Below, piece after piece: positions 9,126 to 20,777 of a DNA stretch of 64,000 nt. The stretch lies in assembly GCF_012102745.1 (NCBI RefSeq), contig NZ_JAAVSY010000008.1, positions 42,408 to 106,407 of the forward strand. Direction: 5' to 3'. The notes beneath the pieces are model-generated. The model saw only the letters and a list, made by a program, of their open reading frames with translations. It did not search any database and was not told the origin of the DNA. Position numbers and translations under genes: made by a program. Numbering within the stretch: the stretch's first letter is position 1; each line of letters starts with the position of its first letter. This stretch comes from Haematospirillum sp. H4485. Its GTDB lineage: Bacteria; Pseudomonadota; Alphaproteobacteria; Rhodospirillales; Rhodospirillaceae.

Positions 9126-10438
9126 GTTATCCTGCCTGTCTCAAGCGGCTTGTGGCACTGGCCAGTATCATGACCCTTGCTCTTGTTGCCGGTTGCAAAG
9201 GCATAGACCTAGCATCCCCACCGCACGGGGAGAAGACCCCGTCACAGACAGAGAGCGGAAAATCTGTCACCCGGCAGGATCTCCTCCAGGGAAAAACAAA
9301 GGTCGCCATTCTGGTTCCCCTGAGTGGTGAAACCGGAAAGACCGGAGAGTCCATTGTCAATGCGGCCCAGCTGGCTCTGTTTGACATGGGCGGCGATTCA
9401 ACATCCCTGCATCCCTATGATACAGCCGGTACACCTGACGGTGCCAGACGGGCTGCCGAACGCGCGATTACCGACGGGGCATCAATCCTGATCGGCCCCC
9501 TGTTCTCTTCTGAAGTCAAGGCTATTGCCCCGCAGGTTCAGAATGCCGGCGTTCCGGCCCTGACCCTGACAACAGACCCCACAGCGGCTGAACACGGCAT
9601 ATATGTTGCTGGCTTCTTGATTCGGGAACAAGCCACGCGCGTTGTTTCCTACGCCCGTGAACAAGGGCTGACCCGCTTTGCGGTCCTGTCCACCGACACA
9701 CCATTCGGACGGGCAATGGCCGGTGCCTACGAGCAGGCTGTCATGGAAGCGGGCGGCACACTGGTCAACACCCTGCTGCGCACAACGGGGGAAGATGCCC
9801 GGTCCAGAATCGCAACGCTGACATCCTTCCAGGCCCGGGTTGCCGAGCGGAACCGACAACTGAAGAGTCTGGAAAACAAGACCGATCCGGAATCCGTAAA
9901 ACTTGCCGCCGCACTGCAAATCCGTGAAACAGCGGGGGCCCTGCCGTTCGACGCCCTTCTGATGACATCTTCGGGCACAGACCTGATGGAAGATCTTGCC
10001 CTTCTGGCCAGCGTTGATGTCACATCCTCCAACGTTCGTATGATCGGCCCCATGCTGTGGAACGAAGGTACCACCCGGACAGACCCAGCTCTGCGCGGGG
10101 CATGGTATCCGGCTTCGCCTCCTGCGGCGCGGGGGCTTTTTATCAACCGCTACCAGGAAGCCTTTGGCAAGCCGCCATCGAGCCAGATTGCCAGCCTGGG
10201 CTACGATCTGACCGCACTGGCAGCACGCCTGTCCGCCATGGCAGCACACCCCGGGCAAGCCTTTCGTCCCGAGAAACTGACAGATCCGTCTGGCTTTGAA
10301 GGATGGGATGGCCTGTTCCGCTTCCGCCCCGACGGAATTGTCGAACGTGGACTGGCTGTCATGGAAATCCAGCCAGCGGGTCCACAGGTTGTTTCACCGG
10401 CCCCGGGAACCTTCAACCGCAAAAGCCCGGGAAGCTGA
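9089..10438 (+). CDS. LpoA-like penicillin-binding-protein activator lipoprotein
   Basis: An envelope lipoprotein of 449 residues. The leader ends in MTLALVAGC, a canonical lipobox, so the mature protein should be anchored by a lipidated cysteine. The rest is a periplasmic-binding-protein-like fold (KVAILVPLSGETGKTGESIVNAAQ in two halves around residue 75, then SILIGPLFSSEVKAIAP). It matches proteins annotated as penicillin-binding-protein activators, which stimulate peptidoglycan synthases. GTG 9089 has GGAGG six bases upstream and is convincing. It is divergent from rsmI, as lpoA is in gammaproteobacteria. Activation of a synthase is inferred from family only. Confidence 0.85.
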   Translation: MHLSSFPGSRVSRYPACLKRLVALASIMTLALVAGCKGIDLASPPHGEKTPSQTESGKSVTRQDLLQGKTKVAILVPLSGETGKTGESIVNAAQLALFDMGGDSTSLHPYDTAGTPDGARRAAERAITDGASILIGPLFSSEVKAIAPQVQNAGVPALTLTTDPTAAEHGIYVAGFLIREQATRVVSYAREQGLTRFAVLSTDTPFGRAMAGAYEQAVMEAGGTLVNTLLRTTGEDARSRIATLTSFQARVAERNRQLKSLENKTDPESVKLAAALQIRETAGALPFDALLMTSSGTDLMEDLALLASVDVTSSNVRMIGPMLWNEGTTRTDPALRGAWYPASPPAARGLFINRYQEAFGKPPSSQIASLGYDLTALAARLSAMAAHPGQAFRPEKLTDPSGFEGWDGLFRFRPDGIVERGLAVMEIQPAGPQVVSPAPGTFNRKSPGS

Positions 10439-10456
10439 GGCAGGCAACATACAACG

Positions 10457-11239
10457 TCAGAGAATAAGCCCGGAATTGGCAGAAGCTGGTTCCGGGCATA
10501 GCGGGCATTCCGGATCACGATGCGCCGTGATTGTTCTCATCCGGGCGCACAGGGCGTCATACACAAGGACCCGGCCACACAACCCCTCACCAATCCCCAG
10601 AAGCTCTTTCAGAATCTCGGTCGCCTGCAACGTTCCCAGCACACCTGCCACAGCCCCCAGAATACCGGCCTCGGCACAGGAGGGACCGTCTCCGGCAGGG
10701 GGCGGCTCGCGGAACAGACAACGACAACACGGCCCCTCCCCACCGGGACGAACCGTCCACAACTGCCCTTGAAACTGCAGCACCGCAGCACTGACCAATG
10801 TTTTGCCGCCACGCACAGCCGTATCGTTAACCAGGAAACGGGTTTCAAAATTATCGGAACAATCGGCAATCAGGTCATAGCCGGAAAACAGATCCTGAAC
10901 GTTGTCCGGCAGCAATCGTTCAACAACCGCTTCAACCCTCACATCCGGGTTCAGGTCCCGGATGGTCCGGCACGCGCTGTCAACCTTGTGCTTCCCGACA
11001 CGGTCCGTTGTATGGGCGATCTGACGCTGCAGATTGGACAGGTCAACCCGGTCATCATCAACAATCCCCAACGTCCCCACACCGGCGGCAGCCAGATACA
11101 TCAGGACAGGAGACCCAAGCCCCCCTGCCCCCACCACCAGGACACGGGATGATAAAAGGGCATCTTGTCCCCTGACCCCGACCTGGGGCAGGAGGATGTG
11201 TCTGGCATAACGACGGACCTGTTCTTCGGTAAAATCCAT
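10457..11239 (-). CDS. moeB: ThiF/MoeB/HesA-family adenylyltransferase
   Basis: An E1-like enzyme of 260 residues that adenylates the carboxy-terminal glycine of a small sulfur carrier such as MoaD or ThiS. Visible are the ATP loop VLVVGAGGLGSPVLMYLAAAG, DDRVDLSNLQRQ, ADCSDNFETRFLVND and two zinc-binding cysteine pairs (CCRC near residue 172 and CPLC near the end). There is no rhodanese domain. ATG 11239 begins the family-typical MDFTEEQVRRYARHILLPQ; no strong ribosome site precedes it, and a tandem repeat lies just upstream. Position after cysK suggests sulfur-transfer work. MoeB and ThiF cannot be separated from this sequence. Confidence 0.88.
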   Translation of the reverse strand: MDFTEEQVRRYARHILLPQVGVRGQDALLSSRVLVVGAGGLGSPVLMYLAAAGVGTLGIVDDDRVDLSNLQRQIAHTTDRVGKHKVDSACRTIRDLNPDVRVEAVVERLLPDNVQDLFSGYDLIADCSDNFETRFLVNDTAVRGGKTLVSAAVLQFQGQLWTVRPGGEGPCCRCLFREPPPAGDGPSCAEAGILGAVAGVLGTLQATEILKELLGIGEGLCGRVLVYDALCARMRTITAHRDPECPLCPEPASANSGLIL

Positions 11240-11251
11240 GAGAAGAACCAT

Positions 11252-11281
11252 ACAACGGCAGGAAAAACAACGGCAGGAAAA
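11252..11281. repeat. Perfect 15-bp tandem duplication upstream of moeB
   Basis: Two adjacent copies of ACAACGGCAGGAAAA occupy this stretch, 13 bases upstream of the chosen moeB start on the minus strand. Read on the coding strand each copy gives a pyrimidine-rich TTTTCCTGCCGTTGT. It lies inside the cysK-moeB spacer. Confidence 0.9.
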
Positions 11282-11300
11282 AGGAAGGGCACACACGCCC
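11266..11300 (-). terminator. Possible weak terminator after cysK
   Basis: On the minus strand a short GGGC-GCCC hairpin (11287-11300, six-base loop) is followed by a pyrimidine-rich run with five consecutive T. The stem is only four base pairs, so this may be an attenuating element or chance. It sits between the cysK stop and the moeB start. Confidence 0.3.
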
Positions 11301-11338
11301 GGTACAGATATGGCCCAGAGTCCTGCCCCTGTCGAGGA

Positions 11339-12298
11339 TCAACTGTCCTCGAACAAGGCTGTTGACAGATAACGTTCGGCAAAGCTTGGCAGAATGACGA
11401 CGATCTTTTTCCCGGAAAAGGCCGGGCGAGCTGCAACTTCCAGCGCAGCAGCCAATGCGGCTCCACCGGAAATACCAACGGGGACCCCTTCCAGACGGGC
11501 AACCTTGCGCGCCATGGCAAAAGATGTCTCGTTACCAATTTGCAGGATTTCATCATAAGCTGATGTGTTCAGGATAGACGGCACAAAGCCGGCACCAATC
11601 CCCTGAATCTTGTGTGGACCCGGCATACCGCCTGAAAGGACCGGGCTGTCTTCCGGTTCAACGGCAACAATATGGATCCCGGAACGCCGGGCTTTCAGAA
11701 CCTCCCCGATACCGGTTATGGTCCCGCCGGTTCCAATGCCGGAAACAACAACATCGACCTCACCCGCCGTATCAGCCCATATTTCCTCGGCCGTTGTCGC
11801 CCGGTGCACGGCAGGGTTGGCCGGGTTGTCAAACTGGCGCAGCATAACAGATCCCGGGATTTCCTTCAGAAGTTCCACCGCACGGGCAACGGCCCGCTTC
11901 ATTCCTTCTGCGGCCGGCGTCAGCTCCAGCTTCGCCCCCAGATGCCGCAGCATCTTGCGCCGCTCCACAGACATACTGTCGGGCATGGTCAGAATCAGGG
12001 GATATCCCTTGGCCGCAGCAACAAAAGCCAAGGCGATGCCCGTATTGCCCGAGGTCGCTTCTATCAGGACAGTCCCCCTCCGGATATGCCCCTCGGCCTC
12101 CAGGGCTTCCACCATGGCCACGCCAATGCGGTCCTTGACTGATGCCAGAGGGTTGAAGAACTCACACTTGCCCAGAATATCGGCATGAACACCGGCATCA
12201 GCCGCCAGACGCCTCAGACGAACCAGCGGCGTGGCGCCAATTGTATCGAGGATACTGTCGTAAATACGACCACGGAACGAAGCTGTCACGGATGTCAT
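11339..12298 (-). CDS. cysK: Cysteine synthase A (O-acetylserine sulfhydrylase)
   Basis: CysK makes cysteine from O-acetylserine and sulfide using pyridoxal phosphate. The protein is 319 residues. The PLP lysine is in [13 protein letters not shown] near residue 52, the phosphate loop and asparagine in [10 protein letters not shown], and the glycine loop in [22 protein letters not shown] 12298 follows AGGGGGAT by about six bases; the in-frame TTG three bases earlier is not needed. It lies directly downstream of an Rrf2 regulator, so regulation of cysteine supply by that protein is a reasonable inference. Confidence 0.94.
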   Translation of the reverse strand: MTSVTASFRGRIYDSILDTIGATPLVRLRRLAADAGVHADILGKCEFFNPLASVKDRIGVAMVEALEAEGHIRRGTVLIEATSGNTGIALAFVAAAKGYPLILTMPDSMSVERRKMLRHLGAKLELTPAAEGMKRAVARAVELLKEIPGSVMLRQFDNPANPAVHRATTAEEIWADTAGEVDVVVSGIGTGGTITGIGEVLKARRSGIHIVAVEPEDSPVLSGGMPGPHKIQGIGAGFVPSILNTSAYDEILQIGNETSFAMARKVARLEGVPVGISGGAALAAALEVAARPAFSGKKIVVILPSFAERYLSTALFEDS

Positions 12299-12346
12299 CA
12301 ATATCCCCCTTGCTGTACAGTATTTCAGGTACCGTCATCACAACTC

Positions 12347-12799
12347 TCAGATTGTGAAATCGATACCGTGTCCCGCCTCGGGGAAAAGACCTTCCCGACG
12401 CGCACGCAAACACAAGTCATCAATAGAAACAGCCTCAAGACGCTTCATCAAGGCATCCTGCATATCATCCCAGAGCGGGCGCACCACCATCTGCCCAAGA
12501 GCTGAATCCGGAAGAGTATCGTGTGTACCTTCTTCTTCCATTTCCTGAACAGCACGCAGGACGGCACCAACCGTAATACGCCGCCTTTCAAGGGCCAGAC
12601 GATACCCGCCACGAGGTCCGCGAACCCCCTGCAGCAAACCAGAACGCACCAGGTGCTGCAGGGATTTTTCCAGATAACGGCGGGGAATGCCCTGCCTGTG
12701 ATTGATATCCTGGCTTTGAACAGGCTGCCCGCCCGCGTGACAGGCAATGTCGAGAACAGCCACAAGGGCAAACCACGCTTTGCGTGATGGCTTCAACAC
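12347..12799 (-). CDS. Rrf2-family transcriptional regulator
   Basis: A DNA-binding protein of 150 residues. The winged-helix block [32 protein letters not shown] near residues 38-70 is diagnostic of Rrf2. IscR-type members carry three closely spaced cysteines for an iron-sulfur cluster in the following region; here that region ([20 protein letters not shown]) has none, and the only cysteines are isolated. A CymR-like, cluster-free role is therefore more likely than IscR. The GTG start at 12799 overlaps the dut stop by seven bases, and cysK begins 48 bases downstream. Confidence 0.88.
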   Translation of the reverse strand: MLKPSRKAWFALVAVLDIACHAGGQPVQSQDINHRQGIPRRYLEKSLQHLVRSGLLQGVRGPRGGYRLALERRRITVGAVLRAVQEMEEEGTHDTLPDSALGQMVVRPLWDDMQDALMKRLEAVSIDDLCLRARREGLFPEAGHGIDFTI

Positions 12800-13287
12800 G
12801 ACAGAACGACCCTGTCCTCCTGTGCACGGGTACCGGTTGACCCAAAACCACCTTCACCCCGGTCTGTTGCGGGAAGCGTTTCAACCTCGGCCCATACGGC
12901 ACGGGTCACAGGGGCAAAGATGACCTGCGCAATACGCATGCCGTGTTCAATAACAAAGGGCTCATCACCCAGATTGACCAGAATAACCTTTACCTCGCCG
13001 CGATAGTCGGCATCGATGGTGCCCGGTGTATTCAGGACCGTCACGCCGTGTTTGGCCGCCAACCCGGAACGCGGGCGAACCTGGGCCTCGAAGCCAGCCG
13101 GCAACGCAAACGCAAGACCGGTCGGCACCAGGGCGCGCTTGCCGGGTTCAAGTGTCACGGCACTCTCCAAGGCCGCAAACATATCCATACCGGCAGACAG
13201 CTCCGTCGCACACGCTGGCAGGGGCAGGTCGGATCCATGCGGCAAACGAACCACGGAAACGCGAATGGTCGGAGCAGATGTTGTCAT
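12793..13287 (-). CDS. dut: dUTP diphosphatase
   Basis: Dut hydrolyses dUTP to dUMP and pyrophosphate, keeping uracil out of DNA and feeding thymidylate synthesis. The trimeric dUTPase motifs are present: [51 protein letters not shown] and the carboxy-terminal [10 protein letters not shown]. Length is 164 residues including a short carboxy-terminal extension. ATG 13287 lies two bases beyond the coaBC stop and has GAAGG about ten bases upstream. The longer reading to 13332 overlaps coaBC and lacks support. Confidence 0.95.
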   Translation of the reverse strand: MTTSAPTIRVSVVRLPHGSDLPLPACATELSAGMDMFAALESAVTLEPGKRALVPTGLAFALPAGFEAQVRPRSGLAAKHGVTVLNTPGTIDADYRGEVKVILVNLGDEPFVIEHGMRIAQVIFAPVTRAVWAEVETLPATDRGEGGFGSTGTRAQEDRVVLSC

Positions 13288-13289
13288 TG

Positions 13290-14561
13290 TCAGGAAACCT
13301 TCTCGGCAGAAGAGGAAACAGATGGGGCGCATCCAAGGGCAGAGGCAACAGACCGGGCCAGACGGGCCGCCACCTCGGTCTTGTCCATGGCAGGCCAGGA
13401 TTCTTCAGTTGTTTCAGTAACAAGATACACGGTGTTGCGCATGCCCCCGAACGTACCGGTCCCCGGGGAGACATCGTTCGCACATATCCAGTCGCATCCC
13501 TTGCGTTGCCGCTTGGCGCGGGCCTGCTCAACCAGACCACCGGTTTCAGCCGCAAAGCCGATCACCAGACGTGGCCGATGTGGACCCGGTCGGGACAAGG
13601 TCGCCAGAATATCCGGATTGGGGTGCAAAGTCAGGGACAACGGCGCAGGGTCCTGCCCCTTCTTGATCTTGGACGATGTGTAATGTGCGTACCAGTCTGC
13701 AACAGCAGCCACACAAACGGCAACATCAACCCTGCCCTCCTCGATCACGGACAGGCAGGCCTGCAACATCTCGCGGGCAGACTGGACAGGCACAGCGGAT
13801 ACCCCAGACGGGACCGGAAGGGAGACCGGTCCGTGGACCAGGGTCACATCAGCCCCCAACGCTGCCAGAGCCGCAGCGACAGCATGGCCCTGACGCCCGG
13901 AAGAATGGTTGCTGATGAAACGCACCGGATCAATGGCCTCTATCGTTGGCCCACTGGTCACCAAGGCTCTCAGGCCCGCTAGAACAGACCTGGATTCATG
14001 CAGCCGGAAATGAGCCTCCACCGCCGCGACAATTCCGGGTACTTCGGCCATGCGGCCAACACCATACTCCCCGCATGCCAGTTCACCGACACCGGGTTCA
14101 ATAATACGGATCCCACGCTCCAGAAGCGTACTGCGGTTCGCCTGCGTTGCCGGGTGTTCCCACATCCTGGTATTCATGGCTGGCGCAATCATGACCGGCT
14201 TGTCCGTCGCCAGAAGAACCGTAGACGCCAAATCATCTGCCAGGCCAGTTGCCATGCGCGCCATCAAGCTTGCCGTGCAGGGGGCAACCAGAACCAGATC
14301 TGCGTCCCGCGACAAGCGGATATGGCCCATCTGGGCTTCATCTGTCAGGGAAAATAAATCCTGGTACACCGTATCACCCGAAAGGGCCGAGACGGTGAGT
14401 GGCGTAACAAACTGGGCCGCTGCCTGGGTCATCACGCACCGCACAGAGAACCCGCGCTCACGCAGGCTCCGTATCAGGTCTGGTGCCTTGCAGGCTGCAA
14501 TTCCGCCCGACAGGACAAGCAGAATGCGCCGACCACAAGCCGTTTGTTCTGGTGTGCCCAC
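13290..14561 (-). CDS. coaBC: Bifunctional phosphopantothenoylcysteine synthetase/decarboxylase
   Basis: CoaBC carries out two consecutive steps of coenzyme A synthesis. The amino domain is the FMN-dependent decarboxylase: [18 protein letters not shown], the active-site histidine region [17 protein letters not shown], the PxMNxxMW signature as PAMNTRMW near residue 126 and the cysteine in [12 protein letters not shown]. The carboxy domain is the CTP-dependent synthetase, beginning [25 protein letters not shown] and ending in the [13 protein letters not shown] block. GTG 14561 follows GGGGAGA. It heads the coaBC-dut-rrf2-cysK-moeB series, all on the minus strand. Confidence 0.95.
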   Translation of the reverse strand: MGTPEQTACGRRILLVLSGGIAACKAPDLIRSLRERGFSVRCVMTQAAAQFVTPLTVSALSGDTVYQDLFSLTDEAQMGHIRLSRDADLVLVAPCTASLMARMATGLADDLASTVLLATDKPVMIAPAMNTRMWEHPATQANRSTLLERGIRIIEPGVGELACGEYGVGRMAEVPGIVAAVEAHFRLHESRSVLAGLRALVTSGPTIEAIDPVRFISNHSSGRQGHAVAAALAALGADVTLVHGPVSLPVPSGVSAVPVQSAREMLQACLSVIEEGRVDVAVCVAAVADWYAHYTSSKIKKGQDPAPLSLTLHPNPDILATLSRPGPHRPRLVIGFAAETGGLVEQARAKRQRKGCDWICANDVSPGTGTFGGMRNTVYLVTETTEESWPAMDKTEVAARLARSVASALGCAPSVSSSAEKVS

Positions 14562-14744
14562 GGCACTCTCCCCGAAAAGACACGTGCGTCTTGTAGATAC
14601 GGCCTTTTAACCACCGTTTCAACCGCTGTTCCGCCTTCACGCCAACCGGAACAGGGCGCATGCTGCAAAGCGGGGAGCAATACCACCAGCAACGAACCGT
14701 AGCAATCCGCCACTCTCATGCCACCGGGAGCACCAGAACACACC

Positions 14745-15221
14745 ATGCCCACTGAACACCATGAACAAGGCCCGACCAACACGAACAGCAAGCCGACACC
14801 CAGCAACTGGGAAAAGGAGTGGGAGAAACACCAGCACCAGAACCGGACACTGCGCGCACAGCGTCCACTGTGGCGCTCTGTCTGGCGGGGGCTGAACCTG
14901 CGTTGCCCTTGCTGCGGCAACCATCCCCTGCTTGCATCCTATCTTGGTGCTGTTCCGTCTTGCACCGGATGTGGCGAAGTCTTTGACCACATCCGAACCG
15001 ACGACCTGGCCCCATGGGTCACCATTCTTTTTCTGGGACATGTTCTGTTGCCCGCCGTCATTTCCGTGGAAAAACTGTTTGAGCCACCCCTCTGGGCCCA
15101 CTTCCTGATCTGGATGCCGATCGGGGCCGAAATGGTCCGCACAGCCCTGCCCCGGGCCAAGGGTGCCGTGCTTGGCTTGATGTGGTCGCTGAACCTGCAG
15201 GGCGACGAGCACCAGCACTGA
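14745..15221 (+). CDS. DUF983 membrane protein
   Basis: A protein of about 158 residues with a polar amino end rich in histidine and glutamine, then a zinc-ribbon-like cysteine set (CPCC and CTGC, about 23 residues apart), then two hydrophobic segments (WVTILFLGHVLLPAVISV and FLIWMPIGAEMVRTA). This is the DUF983 architecture common in alphaproteobacteria; its function is unknown. ATG 14745 has GGAG rather far upstream (14 bases); ATG 14718 would add nine residues. It is divergent from coaBC and precedes the thiC riboswitch. Confidence 0.8.
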   Translation: MPTEHHEQGPTNTNSKPTPSNWEKEWEKHQHQNRTLRAQRPLWRSVWRGLNLRCPCCGNHPLLASYLGAVPSCTGCGEVFDHIRTDDLAPWVTILFLGHVLLPAVISVEKLFEPPLWAHFLIWMPIGAEMVRTALPRAKGAVLGLMWSLNLQGDEHQH

Positions 15222-15267
15222 ATTCCGTTGTAGTGATTGACAGGAGCAGGGCAGACCGCCATCCTGT

Positions 15268-17283
<2,016 letters not shown>

Positions 17284-17310
17284 ACACCGGCAGACAGCTG
17301 ACGTCAGGCA

Positions 17311-17340
17311 GGGAAGGCTCTGGACAGCAGGAGCCTTCCC
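17311..17340. terminator. Hairpin between convergent thiC and MATE genes
   Basis: GGGAAGGCTC and GAGCCTTCCC form a perfect 10-bp stem with a 10-base loop in the short gap between the convergent stops. Neither strand has a clear T-run after it. It may serve as a bidirectional terminator or as an RNA 3'-end stabiliser. Confidence 0.6.
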
Positions 17341-17341
17341 G

Positions 17342-18712
17342 TCAGCGTGCAGGCAGCATGGCCCAACGGTCCCGACGTATCCAGCGGACCATCAGCATCA
17401 GGGCAACACATCCCAGGCCAATTGCCAACCCATACCATATTCCAGCCCCCCCCAGACCAAGGGGGAACGCCATCAGGGCAGCAAGGGGAAGACCAAGCAC
17501 CCAGAATCCTGTTCCCATGCAAATCATCGGGACCGTTGCATCCTTGAGGCCACGCAAAACACCCGACGAAACACTCTGGATTCCGTCAAAGATCTGGAAC
17601 AGGGCACATATCTGCAAATACGCCGTTGCAAGGCCAAGAACCTGTTCCGACCCACGTGTGTTTTTCCCCATAAACAGGGCTACAATCACATCGGGAAACA
17701 GAACAACACACGCTGCACACAGGGCCATGAAAGCCATACCCATGGACAGGGGAACCCAGCCTGCGCGGGTTATGGCCGCTGTATTCAGGGCACCACGAGC
17801 CAGACCAACCCGAACAGTTGCCGCCTGTGACAAACCCACGGGCACCATGTACAGAACTGTGATGGCATTGATAACAATCGCGTGTGCCGCCAGCTCCAGT
17901 GGCCCCACAAGGCCCATCATGAATGTCGCTGTTGTAAAGGCACAAAACTCAAGACCGTATGCTGCCACAACGGGTACAGCAAAACGGAGAAGTTCAAAGA
18001 AACGAGACCAGTCATGCCTCCAGATCTCAACAAACAAACCAAAGCGCCGCAGCCTTGGATGAAGAAGAACATACAACAACAACGCCAGGCACATCAGGAT
18101 ATCCACGGTGACCGTCGCCAGGGCAGCCCCCCTGATACCAAGCGGCTCACAGCCTGCATTGCCATAGATCAGTATCCAGTTGAGTGCTGCATTCAAGGGA
18201 ATAGCCACCGCTGTCACCACCATGGACACAAGTGGATACCCCAAGGTCGTACACAAGGAGCGCAAAACCAGAAAGCCCCATAGCGGCAACATACCCCACA
18301 GGCTTACCTGAACATAGTCCGCAGCCATCACGGCCAATAAGGGCTGCTGCCCGATCGCAAGGAAGAAGTTCTCAGCGTAACTCATACCGAACCAGACCGG
18401 TATGACAGACAGCACGATAATCCAGAATGCCTGGCGCGCTGTTCTTCGGGTTTCACGAATGCGATGGTGTCCCCTTCCCAAGGCAATGGCAACCATGGCT
18501 GATACCGCAGCACCAAGACCAAAACCGACAGGAATAGCCAGACAGAGAAAGCTGGTGGCAAGAGAAGAGGCTGCGACAGCATCGGGCCCCAGGCGTCCGA
18601 TCATCATGACATCGACAGTGCCCATGACAACCTGGGCCAGCCCGCCCAGAATCAGGGGCCAGGCAAGAACCGAGGTGGCAACCAGCTCGGACCGCCATGA
18701 TACAGGCAGCAT
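17342..18712 (-). CDS. MATE-family multidrug or toxin exporter
   Basis: An integral membrane protein of 456 residues with about twelve hydrophobic segments, the usual size for the family. The amino-terminal pattern ILGGLAQVVMGTVDVMMIGRLG is the MATE signature, and the two halves are visibly related. MATE proteins use sodium or proton gradients to expel cationic compounds; the substrate is not predictable. ATG 18712 has GGAGGG seven bases upstream, which removes 31 residues of the longer reading. Confidence 0.92.
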   Translation of the reverse strand: MLPVSWRSELVATSVLAWPLILGGLAQVVMGTVDVMMIGRLGPDAVAASSLATSFLCLAIPVGFGLGAAVSAMVAIALGRGHHRIRETRRTARQAFWIIVLSVIPVWFGMSYAENFFLAIGQQPLLAVMAADYVQVSLWGMLPLWGFLVLRSLCTTLGYPLVSMVVTAVAIPLNAALNWILIYGNAGCEPLGIRGAALATVTVDILMCLALLLYVLLHPRLRRFGLFVEIWRHDWSRFFELLRFAVPVVAAYGLEFCAFTTATFMMGLVGPLELAAHAIVINAITVLYMVPVGLSQAATVRVGLARGALNTAAITRAGWVPLSMGMAFMALCAACVVLFPDVIVALFMGKNTRGSEQVLGLATAYLQICALFQIFDGIQSVSSGVLRGLKDATVPMICMGTGFWVLGLPLAALMAFPLGLGGAGIWYGLAIGLGCVALMLMVRWIRRDRWAMLPAR

Positions 18713-18864
18713 GCAGACACCCTCCGGACCCATATGAAGAGTTGTACGTGTGCCACGAAACCGTGTTGATGTACAGCACCCCGGTCCATTCATGGAGCCG
18801 TGCACGATGCTATGCTTGGCGATCCATCACACCAGAAAAGACAGAAGAGCCCGCTTCCGCCCCA

Positions 18865-19290
18865 TCAACCGGCAACCCGGATGACAACATCCACACCGAC
18901 AATGCGGCATCCGTCTGGCGGATCAGGCAGCTGGGCCAGAACAACCTGGTTCCACTGGACGTCGCGCAATTCACCGGACTGTTCAAAATAAAAGTGATGG
19001 TGCGCACCAGTATTCGTATCAAAACAGGACCGTCCGGATTCAACCGTTATTTCCCGCAATAACCCCGCATCCGTAAACTGGTGCAACGTGTTGTAAACCG
19101 TTGCCAAGGACACACGAACCTGATGGTCCATGGCTTCTGTATGCAGCTCCTCGGCGGATACATGGCGATGGCGGGAACCATCTCCGAACAGAAGCCGGGC
19201 AAGGGCCAGACGCTGACGGGTCGGCCGAAGCCCCGCAGCCCGCAGCTGCTCCGACAAGGCGGGGCGATCTGTCTGTGCTTTTATCGGCAT
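18865..19290 (-). CDS. irr: Fur-superfamily iron response regulator Irr
   Basis: Irr is the haem-responsive regulator of iron genes in alphaproteobacteria. The protein is 141 residues. The winged helix is in GLRPTRQRLALARLLFGDG and SLATVYNTLHQFTDAGLLREI. The metal and haem region reads FDTNTGAHHHFYFEQSGEL; the HHH is the Irr hallmark. The carboxy end lacks the CxxC pairs of classical Fur. The amino-terminal haem regulatory motif known from some rhizobial Irr proteins is not seen. ATG 19290 is chosen, though its ribosome site is weak. It follows the flavoprotein gene by 71 bases on the same strand. Confidence 0.9.
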   Translation of the reverse strand: MPIKAQTDRPALSEQLRAAGLRPTRQRLALARLLFGDGSRHRHVSAEELHTEAMDHQVRVSLATVYNTLHQFTDAGLLREITVESGRSCFDTNTGAHHHFYFEQSGELRDVQWNQVVLAQLPDPPDGCRIVGVDVVIRVAG

Positions 19291-19361
19291 GCCATTACTC
19301 TTGTCCACATCCTGCAACCCTTCCGGCACCGGGGTACACCCCGGCACCGGAAGATCTGCAA

Positions 19362-20777
19362 TCAGTCGCCAGCCAGGATCCGTTCCACAAGCTGGGAAAC
19401 TGTTGGTATGAACCCATTCTGGTAGAACGGATCCTCCCCGAAACGATACGCATTATGCCCTGCAAACATCAACTCATGTTCTGGATCTGCCCCATGAGCA
19501 ATGCTCTGCAGGGTTTTCTGTATACAGAAGCTGCGCGGATCTGCCGGCCTGCCCGTTGAGTACCCGTCGCCATGCTGGGACCAGTTGGAGAATGAACAGG
19601 CAGAAAGACAGCCCATACAGTTCTTCTGGTCTGTCATGATCTGCCGGGCATCAGCCTCGGTCACAAAAACCATTGTATTATCGGGGGTTCGTATTCCCTG
19701 CGTAAAGCCTTGCTCCACCCATTCAAGAACCTTGGCGCGATCTTGGGGCGCAACATAAATGTCACGCCCACGGGCACCAACTTGAACCGCCTCGCTGAGG
19801 CCCTCAGCAGCTTCACGGGCATAAGAAATCTGCCGCCCACTGCGCACTTCCAGATCCTGCAGGAATGGATTGCGAACAGCCGATGAATAGAAGCCCGTTG
19901 GACTGAAGCGATGCAAAAGGATATCGCCCTGCTTGAGGGTCAGCAAGCGACGCTTCCAAGCATCGGATATCGGGCTTTCACGGGTCAACAGAGGCCGGGT
20001 CCCGAACTGGAATGCAACCGGCCCGATCTCTGGATTATCAAGCCAGTCCGCCCATTCCCGCAGGAACCAAACACCACCCGCCATGAAGACCGGAACTTCA
20101 GGAGCTCCAAGAGAACGCATCATATCCCGCAGCTCCCGTACACGGGGGTACGGATCCTGGGGTTGCAGCGGATCTTCAACATTGGAAAGACCGTTATGAC
20201 CACCAGCGAGCCACGGATCCTCGTAAACAACACCGCCCAGCCATTCGGGGATCTTGTGATAGCTGCGCTTCCACAGCGCCCGGAACGCACGGGCCGACGA
20301 GACAATCGGGTAGTACCAGACCTTGTGGGCTGCGGCAATTTCGGCAACCCGATAGGGCATACCCGCACCACACGTTACGCCGTGTATCAAGCCGGACGCA
20401 CCAGCCAGCGCCCCTTCCAGGATACGCTCTGCCCCACCCATTTCCCACAGGACATTCATGTGCAGCCGTCCTTGGCCACCTGATATGTCGTGGGCTATAC
20501 GCGCCTGGGCAACAGCACCACGTATTCCCATGGCAACCAATTCTTCGTGACGTTCAGCACGAGTCTTGCCGTTGTAGACAGCGGGCACAAGCTTCCCGTT
20601 CTCGTCATAGAAGTCAGCATTGACACCAGAGAAAGTGCCAACCGCCCCGGCTGCGGCAAAAGCCCCGGCGGAGGTTCCGGTTGAAACGGCAATGCCCTTG
20701 CCACCCTCAACAACGGGATGAACCTCACGCCCCGAAATAACAACGGGGTTTACAGGTTTCACAGTTCTTACTCCCAT
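19362..20777 (-). CDS. Nitronate-monooxygenase-like flavoprotein with carboxy-terminal cysteine cluster
   Basis: A protein of 471 residues in the NAD(P)H-dependent flavin oxidoreductase / 2-nitropropane dioxygenase superfamily. Flavin-binding style blocks include GGKGIAVSTGTSAGAFAAAG near the start, GLIHGVTCGAGMPYRV and VPVFMAGGVWF with GPVAFQFGTRPLLT. It is over 100 residues longer than classical nitronate monooxygenases. The extra end carries CMGCLSAC (CX2CX3C) near residue 388 and another cysteine about 30 residues later, a set that could hold an iron-sulfur cluster. Its substrate is unknown. It lies upstream of irr on the same strand, so an iron-linked role is possible but only inferred. 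Confidence 0.82.
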   Translation of the reverse strand: MGVRTVKPVNPVVISGREVHPVVEGGKGIAVSTGTSAGAFAAAGAVGTFSGVNADFYDENGKLVPAVYNGKTRAERHEELVAMGIRGAVAQARIAHDISGGQGRLHMNVLWEMGGAERILEGALAGASGLIHGVTCGAGMPYRVAEIAAAHKVWYYPIVSSARAFRALWKRSYHKIPEWLGGVVYEDPWLAGGHNGLSNVEDPLQPQDPYPRVRELRDMMRSLGAPEVPVFMAGGVWFLREWADWLDNPEIGPVAFQFGTRPLLTRESPISDAWKRRLLTLKQGDILLHRFSPTGFYSSAVRNPFLQDLEVRSGRQISYAREAAEGLSEAVQVGARGRDIYVAPQDRAKVLEWVEQGFTQGIRTPDNTMVFVTEADARQIMTDQKNCMGCLSACSFSNWSQHGDGYSTGRPADPRSFCIQKTLQSIAHGADPEHELMFAGHNAYRFGEDPFYQNGFIPTVSQLVERILAGD

